Assembly (NCBI RefSeq): GCF_049896245.1
Contig: NZ_JAFCTX010000003.1
Coordinates: forward strand, 124,001-188,000
Source of the DNA: Cypionkella sp049896245
GTDB lineage: Bacteria; Pseudomonadota; Alphaproteobacteria; Rhodobacterales; Rhodobacteraceae
Reading direction: 5' to 3'
DNA length: 64,000 nucleotides
Within the stretch, counting starts at the first letter, position 1. Every line of letters starts with the position of its first letter. Positions 43,937-52,099 of this stretch are shown piece by piece. The notes under the pieces were generated by a model, which saw only the letters and a program-made list of their open reading frames with translations, was not told the DNA's origin and did not search any database. The translations under genes and the position numbers were made by a program.

Positions 43937-43965
43937 CCGTCATATATATGTTACAAAACTGTCGC
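43937..43965 (+). promoter_or_regulatory. triple-repeat Pho box upstream of pstS
   Basis: Three heptamers recur every 11 bases: CCGTCAT, ATGTTAC and CTGTCGC, each followed by an A/T-rich 4-base spacer (ATAT, AAAA, AAAA). This is the direct-repeat architecture of PhoB binding sites (CTGTCAT-like units), here as two overlapping boxes. A TAGGAT -10-like sequence follows about 8 bases downstream. It lies about 80 bases before pstS. Confidence 0.75.
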
Positions 43966-44047
43966 AAAACCATAGGATATCCTGCCTAGACGGGGCTGCG
44001 AAGGGCAAGCCATCCGGGCCGCCCTCAGGAATTAACTGGAGAGCAAC

Positions 44048-45103
44048 ATGTCTCTGATCAAACTGATCCCTTCCGCCGTGGCGATCCTTGCCGCTACGAC
44101 CGTAATCGCTTCGGCGCGTGACCAACTGCAAATCGCGGGTTCTTCCACCGTGCTGCCTTACGCCACCATCGTGGCCGAAGCGTTCGGCGAAAACGGCGAA
44201 TTCAAGACTCCGGTCGTTGAAGGCGGCGGTTCGGGCGCTGGCCGTAAGAAGCTGTGCGAAGGCGTGGGCGAGTCGACCATCGACATCGCGAACTCGTCGT
44301 CGCGTATCAGCCAGTCTGACATCGACCTGTGCAAAACCAATGGCGTCACCGACATCATGGAAGTCCGCATCGGCTATGATGGAATCGTGTTCGCTTCCGA
44401 CATCAACGGCCCGGATTTCGTGCTGACCCCGGTTGACGTGTTTAACGCCATCGGCGCGCAAACCGCAAAAGACGGCGCTTTGGTTGCCAACACCGCAAAG
44501 ACCTGGGCAGACGCCAACGCGGCGCTTCCGGCACAAGACATCCTCGCCTTCATCCCCGGCACCAAGCACGGCACGCGCGAAGTGTTCGACACCAAAGTGC
44601 TGCTGGAAGGTTGCAAAACTAACGGCGCTTACGATCTGTTCCTCGCCGCTTCGAAAGAAGCTGACGATGGCGCCAAGAAAAAAGACGCTGAAAAGCAGTG
44701 TTTCACCACCCGCTCGGATGGCACTTCGGTCGATATCGACGGCGACTACACTGAAACTCTGTCGCGCATCGCTGCCAACAAGAACGCTGTCGGCGTGTTC
44801 GGTCTGTCGTTCTACGAGAACAACACCGACAAGCTGAAAGTCGCAACCGTCAACGGCATCAGCCCGTCAGTTGAGACGATCTCGAAAGGCGAATACCCGG
44901 TGTCGCGCCCGCTCTACTTCTACGTGAAGAAAGCCCATATCGGCGTGGTCCCCGGCCTGAAAGAATACATCCAGTTCTTCGTGTCCGATGACATGGCTGG
45001 CCCGGATGGCAAATTGGCCGAATACGGTCTGGTTCCCGATCCGGAACTGGCGGCTACCCAAGCCGCTGTTGAAGCTGAAACCGTGATGGGCCCGCTGCAA
45101 TAA
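44048..45103 (+). CDS. pstS: phosphate ABC transporter substrate-binding protein
   Basis: A 351-aa periplasmic phosphate-binding protein with a signal peptide at residues 1-23 (ending VIASA). Phosphate-binding segments are QIAGSSTVLPYATIVAE, EGGGSGAGRKKLCEG, IDIANSSSRISQSD and PGTKHGTREVFD. The four-cysteine content suggests disulfides. GGAGAG precedes the ATG. It is the first gene of the pst operon behind a Pho box and should be strongly induced by phosphate limitation. A 10-bp hairpin after the stop may lower expression of the genes downstream. Confidence 0.96.
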   Translation: MSLIKLIPSAVAILAATTVIASARDQLQIAGSSTVLPYATIVAEAFGENGEFKTPVVEGGGSGAGRKKLCEGVGESTIDIANSSSRISQSDIDLCKTNGVTDIMEVRIGYDGIVFASDINGPDFVLTPVDVFNAIGAQTAKDGALVANTAKTWADANAALPAQDILAFIPGTKHGTREVFDTKVLLEGCKTNGAYDLFLAASKEADDGAKKKDAEKQCFTTRSDGTSVDIDGDYTETLSRIAANKNAVGVFGLSFYENNTDKLKVATVNGISPSVETISKGEYPVSRPLYFYVKKAHIGVVPGLKEYIQFFVSDDMAGPDGKLAEYGLVPDPELAATQAAVEAETVMGPLQ

Positions 45104-45116
45104 TCCTAAGCTAAAG

Positions 45117-45140
45117 GCGGCGCGAGGCATCTCGCGCCGC
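45117..45140 (+). terminator. attenuator-like hairpin between pstS and pstC
   Basis: GCGGCGCGAG-GCAT-CTCGCGCCGC is a perfect 10-bp stem followed by TTGTCT. Its position between the binding-protein gene and the permease genes is where ABC operons often hold a stem that protects or partially ends the first message. Confidence 0.6.
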
Positions 45141-45181
45141 TTGTCTATCCAGCGCCTGTCCCTGTCATTGGTAGGAACCCC

Positions 45182-46630
45182 ATGAGCCTCGGACTCATCT
45201 CCGTTATCATTCTCGCCCTCGCCGTCGCGGGCTATGTGATCGGCCGCCGTAAGGCTGTCGGCCAAGTCGAAGGCGATATTCGCAAATTACATTCCCTGCC
45301 GCCGTTTTATGGTCGCATCACCGCTTTGCTCACCGCTGTGCCTGCGTTTTTTCTGATCGCCGCATGGCTTTTGGCACAACCGTTGTTTTTGGAAAACAAA
45401 GCGATCAGCCTGATTAACCCCGCCGAGCTTCCCGCAGGCAAATCCGCCGAGCTGGTGATGGCCGATGTCCGCCGTGTCGCCGCTGGCCTGAACATGCTGG
45501 AAGCGCGCGGCGATGATGTTGGCCCCTTACTTGCCAGTCCAACCGCGCTGAAAATTGCATTGAATGGTGCGGGTGTGGTGTTGGAAACCGAGCCTACGTC
45601 CTCAACCTTGGCCGCCACGGCAGCTTTACGTGACGCTGGCGAAACCTCTCGCCTTGCAATGGCCGGGGCAGCACTTCTGCTGGCGCTGGCTGGTCTGGCC
45701 TTTGGCCTCAGCCGGATCAATCCCGAATACCGCGCCCGCAACGCCACCGAGCAATTTGCAATGTGGTTGTTGATGGCCTCAAGCCTGATCGCGGTACTGA
45801 CCACGGTGGGTATCGTCGCATCCTTGCTGTTCGAGTCGATCCACTTCTTCCGGCTGTATCCGGCTTCTGAATTCTTCTTCTCAAGCGTCTGGAAACCGCA
45901 GTTCGGCGGTGGCTCCAGTCTCGGCATCCTGCCTCTGCTCTGGGGCACGCTTTATGTCTCGGTGATAGCTTTGATAGTCGCCGTGCCAATCGGCTTGATG
46001 TCAGCGATCTATCTGGCTGAATACGCCTCCCGCTCGACCCGCGCTTGGGTGAAACCGGCGATTGAGATCCTCGCCGGTATCCCGACCATCGTTTACGGCC
46101 TGTTCGCGCTTGTCACGGTTGGCCCGCTGCTGCGCGATTACTTCGCCTCACCGCTTGGCCTTGGCAATTCGTCCTCCTCGGTGATGACCGCAGGCTTGGT
46201 GATGGGCATCATGGTGATCCCTTTCGTGTCCTCGCTTTCCGACGATATCATCAATGCCGTGCCGCAATCTCTGCGCGATGGCTCGCTTGGTCTTGGGGCA
46301 ACCCCATCCGAAACCATCAAACAAGTGGTGATCCCCGCAGCGCTTCCCGGCATCGTCGGTGCGGTTTTGCTGGCAGCCTCACGTGCGATTGGTGAGACGA
46401 TGATCGTGGTGATGGGGGCAGGGGCCGCCGCCCAGCTGTCGATGAACCCGTTCGAAGCGATGACGACGGTAACTGTGAAAATCGTCAGCCAGCTTACCGG
46501 CGATACCGAATTCGCCAGCCCTGAAACCTTGGTCGCCTTCGCCTTGGGTCTGACATTGTTCTGCCTGACCTTGGCGCTGAACATCGTCGCCTTGGTGATT
46601 GTGCGTAAATACCGGGAGCAATACGAATGA
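45182..46630 (+). CDS. pstC: phosphate ABC transporter permease PstC
   Basis: A 482-aa inner-membrane subunit. The C-terminal half (about residues 230-480) is the six-helix permease core with the EAA-like loop (SLGLGATPSETIKQVVIPAA). The N-terminal extension adds helices at about 4-20 and 48-68 and a periplasmic segment of about 80 residues, making it roughly 160 residues longer than E. coli PstC. Long N-termini are usual for alphaproteobacterial PstC. It overlaps pstA by 4 bases. It pairs with PstA to form the phosphate channel energised by PstB. Confidence 0.95.
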   Translation: MSLGLISVIILALAVAGYVIGRRKAVGQVEGDIRKLHSLPPFYGRITALLTAVPAFFLIAAWLLAQPLFLENKAISLINPAELPAGKSAELVMADVRRVAAGLNMLEARGDDVGPLLASPTALKIALNGAGVVLETEPTSSTLAATAALRDAGETSRLAMAGAALLLALAGLAFGLSRINPEYRARNATEQFAMWLLMASSLIAVLTTVGIVASLLFESIHFFRLYPASEFFFSSVWKPQFGGGSSLGILPLLWGTLYVSVIALIVAVPIGLMSAIYLAEYASRSTRAWVKPAIEILAGIPTIVYGLFALVTVGPLLRDYFASPLGLGNSSSSVMTAGLVMGIMVIPFVSSLSDDIINAVPQSLRDGSLGLGATPSETIKQVVIPAALPGIVGAVLLAASRAIGETMIVVMGAGAAAQLSMNPFEAMTTVTVKIVSQLTGDTEFASPETLVAFALGLTLFCLTLALNIVALVIVRKYREQYE

Positions 46631-47979
46631 CCGCCCGCCCGTTGAACCCACGCGCCGCCATCGACACCCGCGCGTCGCTGCTGGTGCAAGACCCGCGCAC
46701 CAAAGCCCGCAACGCCACCGAAAAACGCTTCCGCGCCTATGGCCTGACTGCTATCGTGGTGGCCCTCTTGGCCCTCGTCTGGCTGCTGGTCTCGATCTTC
46801 GGCAACGGCCTGCCAGCGTTCAAGCAGACTTTTATCACTTTGCCAGTTACCCTTGATGAAAGCCTGCTCGACAAAGGCGGCAAACGCGATCCCGCTGATC
46901 TTGTCAAAGCCACCACCGTCACTTATGGCAAACTTCTGGCAGCGTCACTGGAAGCCGAAATCACTGCCAAAGGCCTGAACTTGGGCGAGATGAATCCCAA
47001 AGACCTTACCAAAATGATCTCCGAGGAATCGCCCGCCACCCTGCGCAACCGTGTTCTGGCCGACCCCTCGCTGATCGGCACCACGATCAAGGTCAATGTC
47101 TTGGCCTCGGGCCGCATCGACGGCTACTACAAGGGCCGGGTGACGATGGAATCCGCCGCCTTGGACAAAAACACCTCGCCCGCGCAACTGGCGCTTGCCG
47201 ATCAGCTGAAAACCGCAGGCGTGCTGAAAACCCAAATCAACCCCGGCTTCCTCACCATGCCCGATGCGTCAGACAAACGCCCCGAAGCCGCAGGGCTTGG
47301 CGTGGCCATCGTAGGCTCTCTCTACATGATGTTCGTGGTACTGGTGCTGGCATTGCCCATTGGCGTCGCCACGTCCGTCTACCTCGAAGAATTTGCCCCG
47401 AAAAACAAATTCACCGACCTGATTGAGGTGAACATCGCCAACCTTGCCGCCGTGCCCTCCATCGTCTACGGCATCCTTGGCCTGTCGATTTTCATCAACT
47501 TCGCAGGGCTTCCACAGTCTGCCCCCATCGTCGGTGGCTTGGTGCTGACCCTGATGACCCTGCCGCGGATCATCATCCCGACCCGCGCCGCCCTGAAAGC
47601 CGTGCCACCCTCTATCCGCGACGCAGCCCTCGGCATTGGCGCAAGCCGTTTGCAAACCATCACCCACCATGTCCTGCCGCTCGCAATGCCCGGTATCCTC
47701 ACCGGAACCATCATCGGCCTCGCACAAGCCTTGGGCGAAACCGCACCGCTGCTGCTGATCGGCATGGTCGCCTTCGTCCGCGACTTCCCCGGCGCCCCAC
47801 CCGAAGGCCTGTTCGACCCGGCCTCGGCGCTGCCTGTGCAAATCTACAACTGGACCCAACGCGGCGATCCCGGCTTTGTCGAACGCGCCTCTGGGGCCAT
47901 CATCGTGTTGCTGGTTTTCCTGATCGCAATGAACGCCGTGGCGATCTACTTCCGCCGCAAATTTGAACGCCGCTGGTAA
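46627..47979 (+). CDS. pstA: phosphate ABC transporter permease PstA
   Basis: A 450-aa inner-membrane subunit. The N-terminus matches the DUF3333 extension found on alphaproteobacterial PstA: a basic cytoplasmic part, one helix at about 38-58 (IVVALLALVWLLVSIF), and a periplasmic domain of about 150 residues. The permease core follows from about residue 220 with VYLEEFAPKNKFTDLIEVNI and the EAA-like loop ALGIGASRLQTITHHVLPLA. The ATG overlaps the pstC stop (ATGA). pstB begins 11 bases after its stop. Confidence 0.95.
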   Translation: MTARPLNPRAAIDTRASLLVQDPRTKARNATEKRFRAYGLTAIVVALLALVWLLVSIFGNGLPAFKQTFITLPVTLDESLLDKGGKRDPADLVKATTVTYGKLLAASLEAEITAKGLNLGEMNPKDLTKMISEESPATLRNRVLADPSLIGTTIKVNVLASGRIDGYYKGRVTMESAALDKNTSPAQLALADQLKTAGVLKTQINPGFLTMPDASDKRPEAAGLGVAIVGSLYMMFVVLVLALPIGVATSVYLEEFAPKNKFTDLIEVNIANLAAVPSIVYGILGLSIFINFAGLPQSAPIVGGLVLTLMTLPRIIIPTRAALKAVPPSIRDAALGIGASRLQTITHHVLPLAMPGILTGTIIGLAQALGETAPLLLIGMVAFVRDFPGAPPEGLFDPASALPVQIYNWTQRGDPGFVERASGAIIVLLVFLIAMNAVAIYFRRKFERRW

Positions 47980-47990
47980 GGGAAAATCAC

Positions 47991-48785
47991 ATGAAAGACC
48001 AACGATTGGAGACCCGCGTGGACACCCAGACCATCAAGATTGAGGCCCGTAAGGCTCAGGTTTACTACGGCACCAACCATGCCATCAAAGATGTCGATGT
48101 TGATATCATGGACAAAACCGTGACCGCCTTCATCGGCCCGTCGGGTTGTGGCAAATCCACCTTCCTGCGCTGCCTGAACCGGATGAACGACACCATCCCG
48201 TCCTGTCGTGTGGAAGGTTCGATCACGCTGGAAGGCGAGAGCATCTACGACCCCCGCGTCGATCCGGTGCAACTGCGCGCCCGCATCGGCATGGTGTTCC
48301 AAAAGCCAAACCCGTTCCCGAAGTCGATTTATGACAATGTGGCCTACGGCCCGAAAATCCACGGCCTGACCCGCAACAAAGCCGAACTCGACGCAATCGT
48401 CGAATCCTGCCTGCGCAAAGCCGCCCTGTGGAACGAGGTGAAAGACCGCCTGCAAGCCCCGGGCACTGGCCTTTCCGGCGGCCAACAGCAACGCCTCTGC
48501 ATCGCCCGCGCCATCGCCACCAGCCCAGAAGTGCTGCTGATGGATGAACCTTGCTCGGCACTTGACCCGATTGCCACCGCACATGTCGAGGAGTTGATCG
48601 ACGAGTTGCGCAGCCAATTCTCGGTGGTGATCGTCACCCACTCGATGCAGCAAGCCGCCCGCGTCAGCCAACGCACCGCCTTCTTCCACCTGGGCAATCT
48701 CGTCGAATTTGGCGAAACCGGGCAGATCTTTACCAATCCGAAAGATCCGCGCACGGAATCCTATATCTCTGGCCGGATCGGTTAA
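47991..48785 (+). CDS. pstB: phosphate ABC transporter ATP-binding protein
   Basis: A 264-aa ABC ATPase powering phosphate import. Walker A is GPSGCGKSTF, the Q-loop is in GMVFQKPNPFPKSIYDN, the signature motif is LSGGQQQRLCIARA, Walker B is LLMDEPCSALD, and the switch histidine is in VIVTHSMQQAARVS. The FQKPNPFP segment is characteristic of PstB. It is followed 11 bases later by phoU. With PstSCA it also conveys phosphate status to PhoR through PhoU. Confidence 0.97.
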   Translation: MKDQRLETRVDTQTIKIEARKAQVYYGTNHAIKDVDVDIMDKTVTAFIGPSGCGKSTFLRCLNRMNDTIPSCRVEGSITLEGESIYDPRVDPVQLRARIGMVFQKPNPFPKSIYDNVAYGPKIHGLTRNKAELDAIVESCLRKAALWNEVKDRLQAPGTGLSGGQQQRLCIARAIATSPEVLLMDEPCSALDPIATAHVEELIDELRSQFSVVIVTHSMQQAARVSQRTAFFHLGNLVEFGETGQIFTNPKDPRTESYISGRIG

Positions 48786-48796
48786 GGAACACAAAC

Positions 48797-49501
48797 ATGT
48801 TGAATGACCCCCACATCGCCCGCGTTTTCGACCGTGATCTTGAAGCGGTTCAGGCCATGATCATGAAAATGGGTGGGCTTGTTGAAGCCGCCCTCTCAGA
48901 TGCCGCCAAAGCGCTGGATACCCAAGACGAAAGCCTCGCCGATCAGGTGCGCCAAGGTGACATAGCCATCGATCAGCTGGAAGAAATGATCAACACTGAA
49001 TGTGCCCGCCTGATCGCTTTGCGCGCGCCGATTGCCACCGATCTGCGCACCGTGCTGACCGTGATGAAAATCGCCTCCAGCTTAGAGCGTTGCGGTGATT
49101 ATGCCAAAAACCTCGCCAAACGTGCTCGGGTGCTGAACGCGATGTCGCCGATCCCCGGTGCCGCAGGCTCGATCCGCCGGATGGCGCGCCAAGTGGGCCT
49201 TCAACTGAAGGATGCGCTTGATGCCTTCGTGTCGCGCGATGCAGGCCTTGCCGCCGAAGTGCGTCTGCGCGATGAAGAAGTCGATCAGATGTATAACGCT
49301 TTGTTCCGCGAATTCCTCACGCATATGATGGAAGACACCCGCAACATTTCGGCCTGTATGCACCTGCATTTCATCGCTAAAAACATCGAACGTGTCGGCG
49401 ACCACGCCACCACCATCGCCGAGCAGGTGATCTATCTCACCACCGGATCGCTGCCCGATGAGGCCCGCCCGAAAGCCGAACTTGCTGGCGGAATTGCCTG
49501 A
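48797..49501 (+). CDS. phoU: phosphate signalling protein PhoU
   Basis: A 234-aa all-helical protein with two PhoU repeats (about residues 18-105 and 120-210), each with conserved Glu/Asp metal-cluster positions (AIDQLEEMINTECARLIALR, SSLERCGDYAKNLAKRA, NIERVGDHATTIAEQV). PhoU restrains PhoR when phosphate is sufficient and controls Pst activity. The stop codon overlaps the phoB start by one base (TGATG), suggesting coupled translation. Confidence 0.96.
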   Translation: MLNDPHIARVFDRDLEAVQAMIMKMGGLVEAALSDAAKALDTQDESLADQVRQGDIAIDQLEEMINTECARLIALRAPIATDLRTVLTVMKIASSLERCGDYAKNLAKRARVLNAMSPIPGAAGSIRRMARQVGLQLKDALDAFVSRDAGLAAEVRLRDEEVDQMYNALFREFLTHMMEDTRNISACMHLHFIAKNIERVGDHATTIAEQVIYLTTGSLPDEARPKAELAGGIA

Positions 49502-50187
49502 TGGCACCCCGTCCATCGGTTCTGCTGGTCGAGGATGAACCAGCACAACGCGCCGTCCTTTCCTATAATCTTGAAGCCGAAGGCTTCGAGGTGCGCACCG
49601 CTGACAATGGCGAAGACGCATTGGCTTTGATCGGTGAAGAAGCCCCCGACCTGATCCTTTTGGATTGGATGATGCCGCATGTTTCCGGCATCGAGGTCTG
49701 CCGCCGCCTGAAAGCCCGGCCAGAAACCCGTGGCATCCCGATCATCATGCTCTCGGCGCGCTCGGAAGAAGTCGATAAGGTGCGGGGTCTGGAAACCGGG
49801 GCCGATGATTACGTGATCAAACCCTATTCCGTCGTTGAGTTGATGGCCCGCCTGCGCGCGCAACTGCGCCGCGTGCGCCCCGCCACAGCAGGCCTTTTGC
49901 TGGAATGGGGCGACATCCGCCTCGATACAGAAACCCACCGCGTCTACCGCAGCGACAAAGTGCTGAAACTCGGCCCCACCGAATTCCGCCTGCTCGCCAC
50001 CTTCATGGAAAAACCGGGTAGGGTGTTCTCGCGCGAAAGCCTGCTGGACCGCGTCTGGGGCCGCGACATCTATGTCGACACCCGCACCGTAGATGTCCAC
50101 ATTGGTCGGTTGCGCAAATCGCTCTGCACCTTCGGCGGCGATGATCCCCTGCGCACCGTGCGCGGGGCGGGCTACGCTCTGGGGTAA
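49501..50187 (+). CDS. phoB: phosphate regulon response regulator PhoB
   Basis: A 228-aa OmpR/PhoB-type regulator. The receiver domain (about residues 5-120) has acidic residues VEDEP, the phospho-acceptor D55 in LILLDWMMP, and K107 in VIKPYS. The winged-helix DNA-binding domain (about 130-226) has LGPTEFRLLATFMEKPGRVFSRESLL and YVDTRTVDVHIGRLRK. It should bind the Pho box at 43937-43965 once phosphorylated by PhoR. It is the last gene of the phosphate cluster; a strong hairpin follows 11 bases past the stop. Confidence 0.96.
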   Translation: MAPRPSVLLVEDEPAQRAVLSYNLEAEGFEVRTADNGEDALALIGEEAPDLILLDWMMPHVSGIEVCRRLKARPETRGIPIIMLSARSEEVDKVRGLETGADDYVIKPYSVVELMARLRAQLRRVRPATAGLLLEWGDIRLDTETHRVYRSDKVLKLGPTEFRLLATFMEKPGRVFSRESLLDRVWGRDIYVDTRTVDVHIGRLRKSLCTFGGDDPLRTVRGAGYALG

Positions 50188-50564
50188 GACGCGCCCGGAA
50201 AACCCTCCAGTGGAGGGTTTTCAGCGTCGAACGCCCTCGCACGCCTGCGAGGGTTGGGTGGATTTTAGACCCATGAGCAACATACATAACACAGGGCAGC
50301 GCCCTACCGCCGGCTGGGCGCTGCAACCTTTGTTCCAAGCGCTTTATGCCTCAGCCAATTCCCCAGATGTTCTAAGCGGGACAGCGCGAAAGCGCCTGCC
50401 CGTGGCCGGGCTGGGAGGCAGGCGCTGCCCGGCAGCGCATACGCGCCTTGATTCTGGGCGGGTGAGTTATTCTAAAACCGCAGGAAGGCACGCGCGCAGA
50501 CGTCAAAATCTTAGGGTCTGAATATTGTGAGAGTGCGCCCGAAGTTTCGAGTTGAGCAACTTAT
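50188..50564. other. 377-base gene-free region with clustered hairpins
   Basis: No credible gene was seen. After the phoB terminator and the CCCTCGC stem (50234-50253) come GCAGCGCCC / GGGCGCTGC (50296-50304 with 50316-50324) and AGCGCCTGCC / GGCAGGCGCT (50391-50400 with 50417-50426), followed by GCCCGGCAGCGC. The GCAGCGCC-type sequence recurs in both stems, as in a repetitive extragenic element. The remaining 130 bases are plain. Confidence 0.5.
50199..50221. terminator. strong bidirectional terminator after phoB
   Basis: AAAACCCTCC-AGT-GGAGGGTTTT is a perfect 10-bp stem with A and T tracts. A second stem, CCCTCGC / GCGAGGG (50234-50253), follows. Confidence 0.8.
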
Positions 50565-50735
50565 CTAGCGACTCGAAATTTTTCGCCCTAAATGCTTTTC
50601 GACCAAAGCGCGAAGACTTTCCAATCCACCGACTGCATCCTCAAGAGCTTTCCGCAGTTTCTGATCATGGTTGGGGCGGTACTTTCCACCCTTGGTTTGT
50701 TCGCCGCAGCCACACATGCATTGCAAGTCCGCCAT
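50565..50735 (-). CDS. 56-aa Cys-rich orphan protein
   Basis: A short protein beginning MADLQCMCGCGEQTKGGKYR and followed by PNHDQKLRKALEDAVGG and a helical ending LESLRALVEKHLGRKISSR. The CxCGCG cluster with the downstream NHD histidine could form a small zinc site, and the rest looks like one amphipathic helix. GCAGGTGAA lies just before the ATG at 50735. I recall similar short CGCG-TKGG-HD proteins in alphaproteobacteria but cannot name a family or function. It is surrounded by repeats and gene-free DNA. A longer in-frame extension to 50849 looks less likely. Confidence 0.6.
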   Translation of the reverse strand: MADLQCMCGCGEQTKGGKYRPNHDQKLRKALEDAVGGLESLRALVEKHLGRKISSR

Positions 50736-51032
50736 TTCACCTGCCTTCAAGTTCTTGACGGCTCTTGATTGGTCAAAATGTCGGTGCAATAGGTGCTGAG
50801 TGATTAACGGTGTAGGTCGGTCTTCGTGATTGTCTAAACCACCATCCAAACTGTTTTATCTCGGCCTCTGGTTGCCTTACAATTTCACACTGGCATAAAT
50901 ATCCCGGGGGTCCGGGGGCTGGCCCCCGGTCCAACGCTTCAATGGCGAAACATTAACAAACCCTTACCGCCGCCCCGTAACCCATTGATTTCCCTAACCC
51001 CCAAAACGGTCCCAACTCGGGACCGCCCCAAA
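50736..51032. other. gene-free stretch containing repeat element copy E
   Basis: Apart from the repeat at 50881-50932 I see no gene. The left part may hold the promoter of the 56-aa protein. The right part is downstream of the nucleoside hydrolase gene (minus strand) and contains GGTCCC-AACTC-GGGACC (51009-51025), a 6-bp stem that could act as its terminator. Confidence 0.45.
50881..50932 (-). repeat. dispersed hairpin plus GGATATTT-tail element, copy E
   Basis: On the minus strand it reads GGACCGGGGGCC, AGCCCCCGGACCCCC, then GGGATATTTATGCCAGTGTGA. The hairpin GGGGGCCAGCCCCC is directly followed by the conserved tail. Confidence 0.55.
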
Positions 51033-51980
51033 TCACAACCGCGCCAACCTCTCGGTCAGCAAATGAAAGAACCCCTGCGCGTCCACATCCCCGATAAACA
51101 GCGCGTTCTTCGGCCGATCCGTCACCCCCCACCAATCCGCAACCGTCATCCCCAAAGTCAGTTCCGACTGGGTTTCAATCTCCACATTGATCAGCCGTCC
51201 CTTAAACAGCTCCGGCTTGATCAAATATGCCACCACCGTCGGATCATGCAGCGGCCCGCCATCCGAGCCATATTTCTCCTTATCGAACCGCTCAAAGAAA
51301 TCCGCCCATTCGGCGGCCACGCGCCCCACCTCGGTGCCCATCGCCCGGAACGCCTGAACCCGCGCCTTTGTGGTCAGCACTTTATGGGTCACATCAAGCG
51401 GCATCACCACCAAAGGCACACCAGACCGGAACACAATCTCAGCCGCCTCGGGATCAACATAGATGTTGAACTCGGCGGCAGGCGTGATGTTGCCACCCTC
51501 AAAATATCCCCCGCCCATCAGCACGATTTCCTGCACCCGCCCCACCACATCTGGGGCCTGCAAGAACGCTTTGGCCACGTTGGTCAGCGGCCCCAGCGGA
51601 CACAGGGTCACCGATCCAGCAGGCTCGCGCCGCAGTGTCTCAATAATGAACTCCACACCATGCTGGGCTTGCAGGGGCATCACAGGATCCGCCAGCATAG
51701 GGCCATCCAGCCCAGTTTTGCCGTGCACATGCTCGGCAGTGACCAGCTTGCGCTTCAGGGGGCGATCGCTGCCTGCGAACACCTTAATATCCGACCGTCC
51801 CGCCAGCTCACAGATCATCCGGCTGTTTTTCTGGGTCAAAGCCAGCGGTACATTGCCCGCCACCGCGACGATGCCCAGCACCTCAATATCTTCCGGGCTG
51901 CCCAAGGCCAGCATGATCGCAAAAGCGTCGTCTTGGCCGGGATCGGTGTCGATGATGATTTTGCGCGGGGTTTTAGGCAT
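51033..51980 (-). CDS. inosine/uridine-preferring nucleoside hydrolase
   Basis: A 315-aa enzyme of the IUNH family that hydrolyses the N-glycosidic bond of ribonucleosides to free base and ribose. The calcium-binding signature is in KIIIDTDPGQDDAFAIMLAL at the N-terminus. Further conserved parts are VLMGGGYFEGGNITPAAEFN and the C-terminal GPLHDPTVVAYL (histidine). GGAGCAG precedes the ATG at 51980; an upstream in-frame extension looks non-coding. It is downstream of the iron-binding protein gene on the same strand but separated from it by a terminator. No ribose or purine transporter is next to it. Confidence 0.93.
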   Translation of the reverse strand: MPKTPRKIIIDTDPGQDDAFAIMLALGSPEDIEVLGIVAVAGNVPLALTQKNSRMICELAGRSDIKVFAGSDRPLKRKLVTAEHVHGKTGLDGPMLADPVMPLQAQHGVEFIIETLRREPAGSVTLCPLGPLTNVAKAFLQAPDVVGRVQEIVLMGGGYFEGGNITPAAEFNIYVDPEAAEIVFRSGVPLVVMPLDVTHKVLTTKARVQAFRAMGTEVGRVAAEWADFFERFDKEKYGSDGGPLHDPTVVAYLIKPELFKGRLINVEIETQSELTLGMTVADWWGVTDRPKNALFIGDVDAQGFFHLLTERLARL

Positions 51981-52044
51981 CGTCTGCTCCTTTTTGGCCG
52001 ACAGAAAACGCCATTCCCCCCAATTTGTCCAGATGATCAAAATA

Positions 52045-52069
52045 GAAAAAGGGCGCAACTGCGCCCTTT
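52045..52069 (-). terminator. intrinsic terminator of the iron-binding protein gene
   Basis: On the minus strand a perfect 9-bp stem, AAAGGGCGC / GCGCCCTTT with a 4-base loop, is followed by TTTCT. It lies 31 bases past the stop of the gene at 52100 and before the nucleoside hydrolase. Confidence 0.8.
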
Positions 52070-52099
52070 GATAACTCATAATTTGATCGCTGGTTCCGA

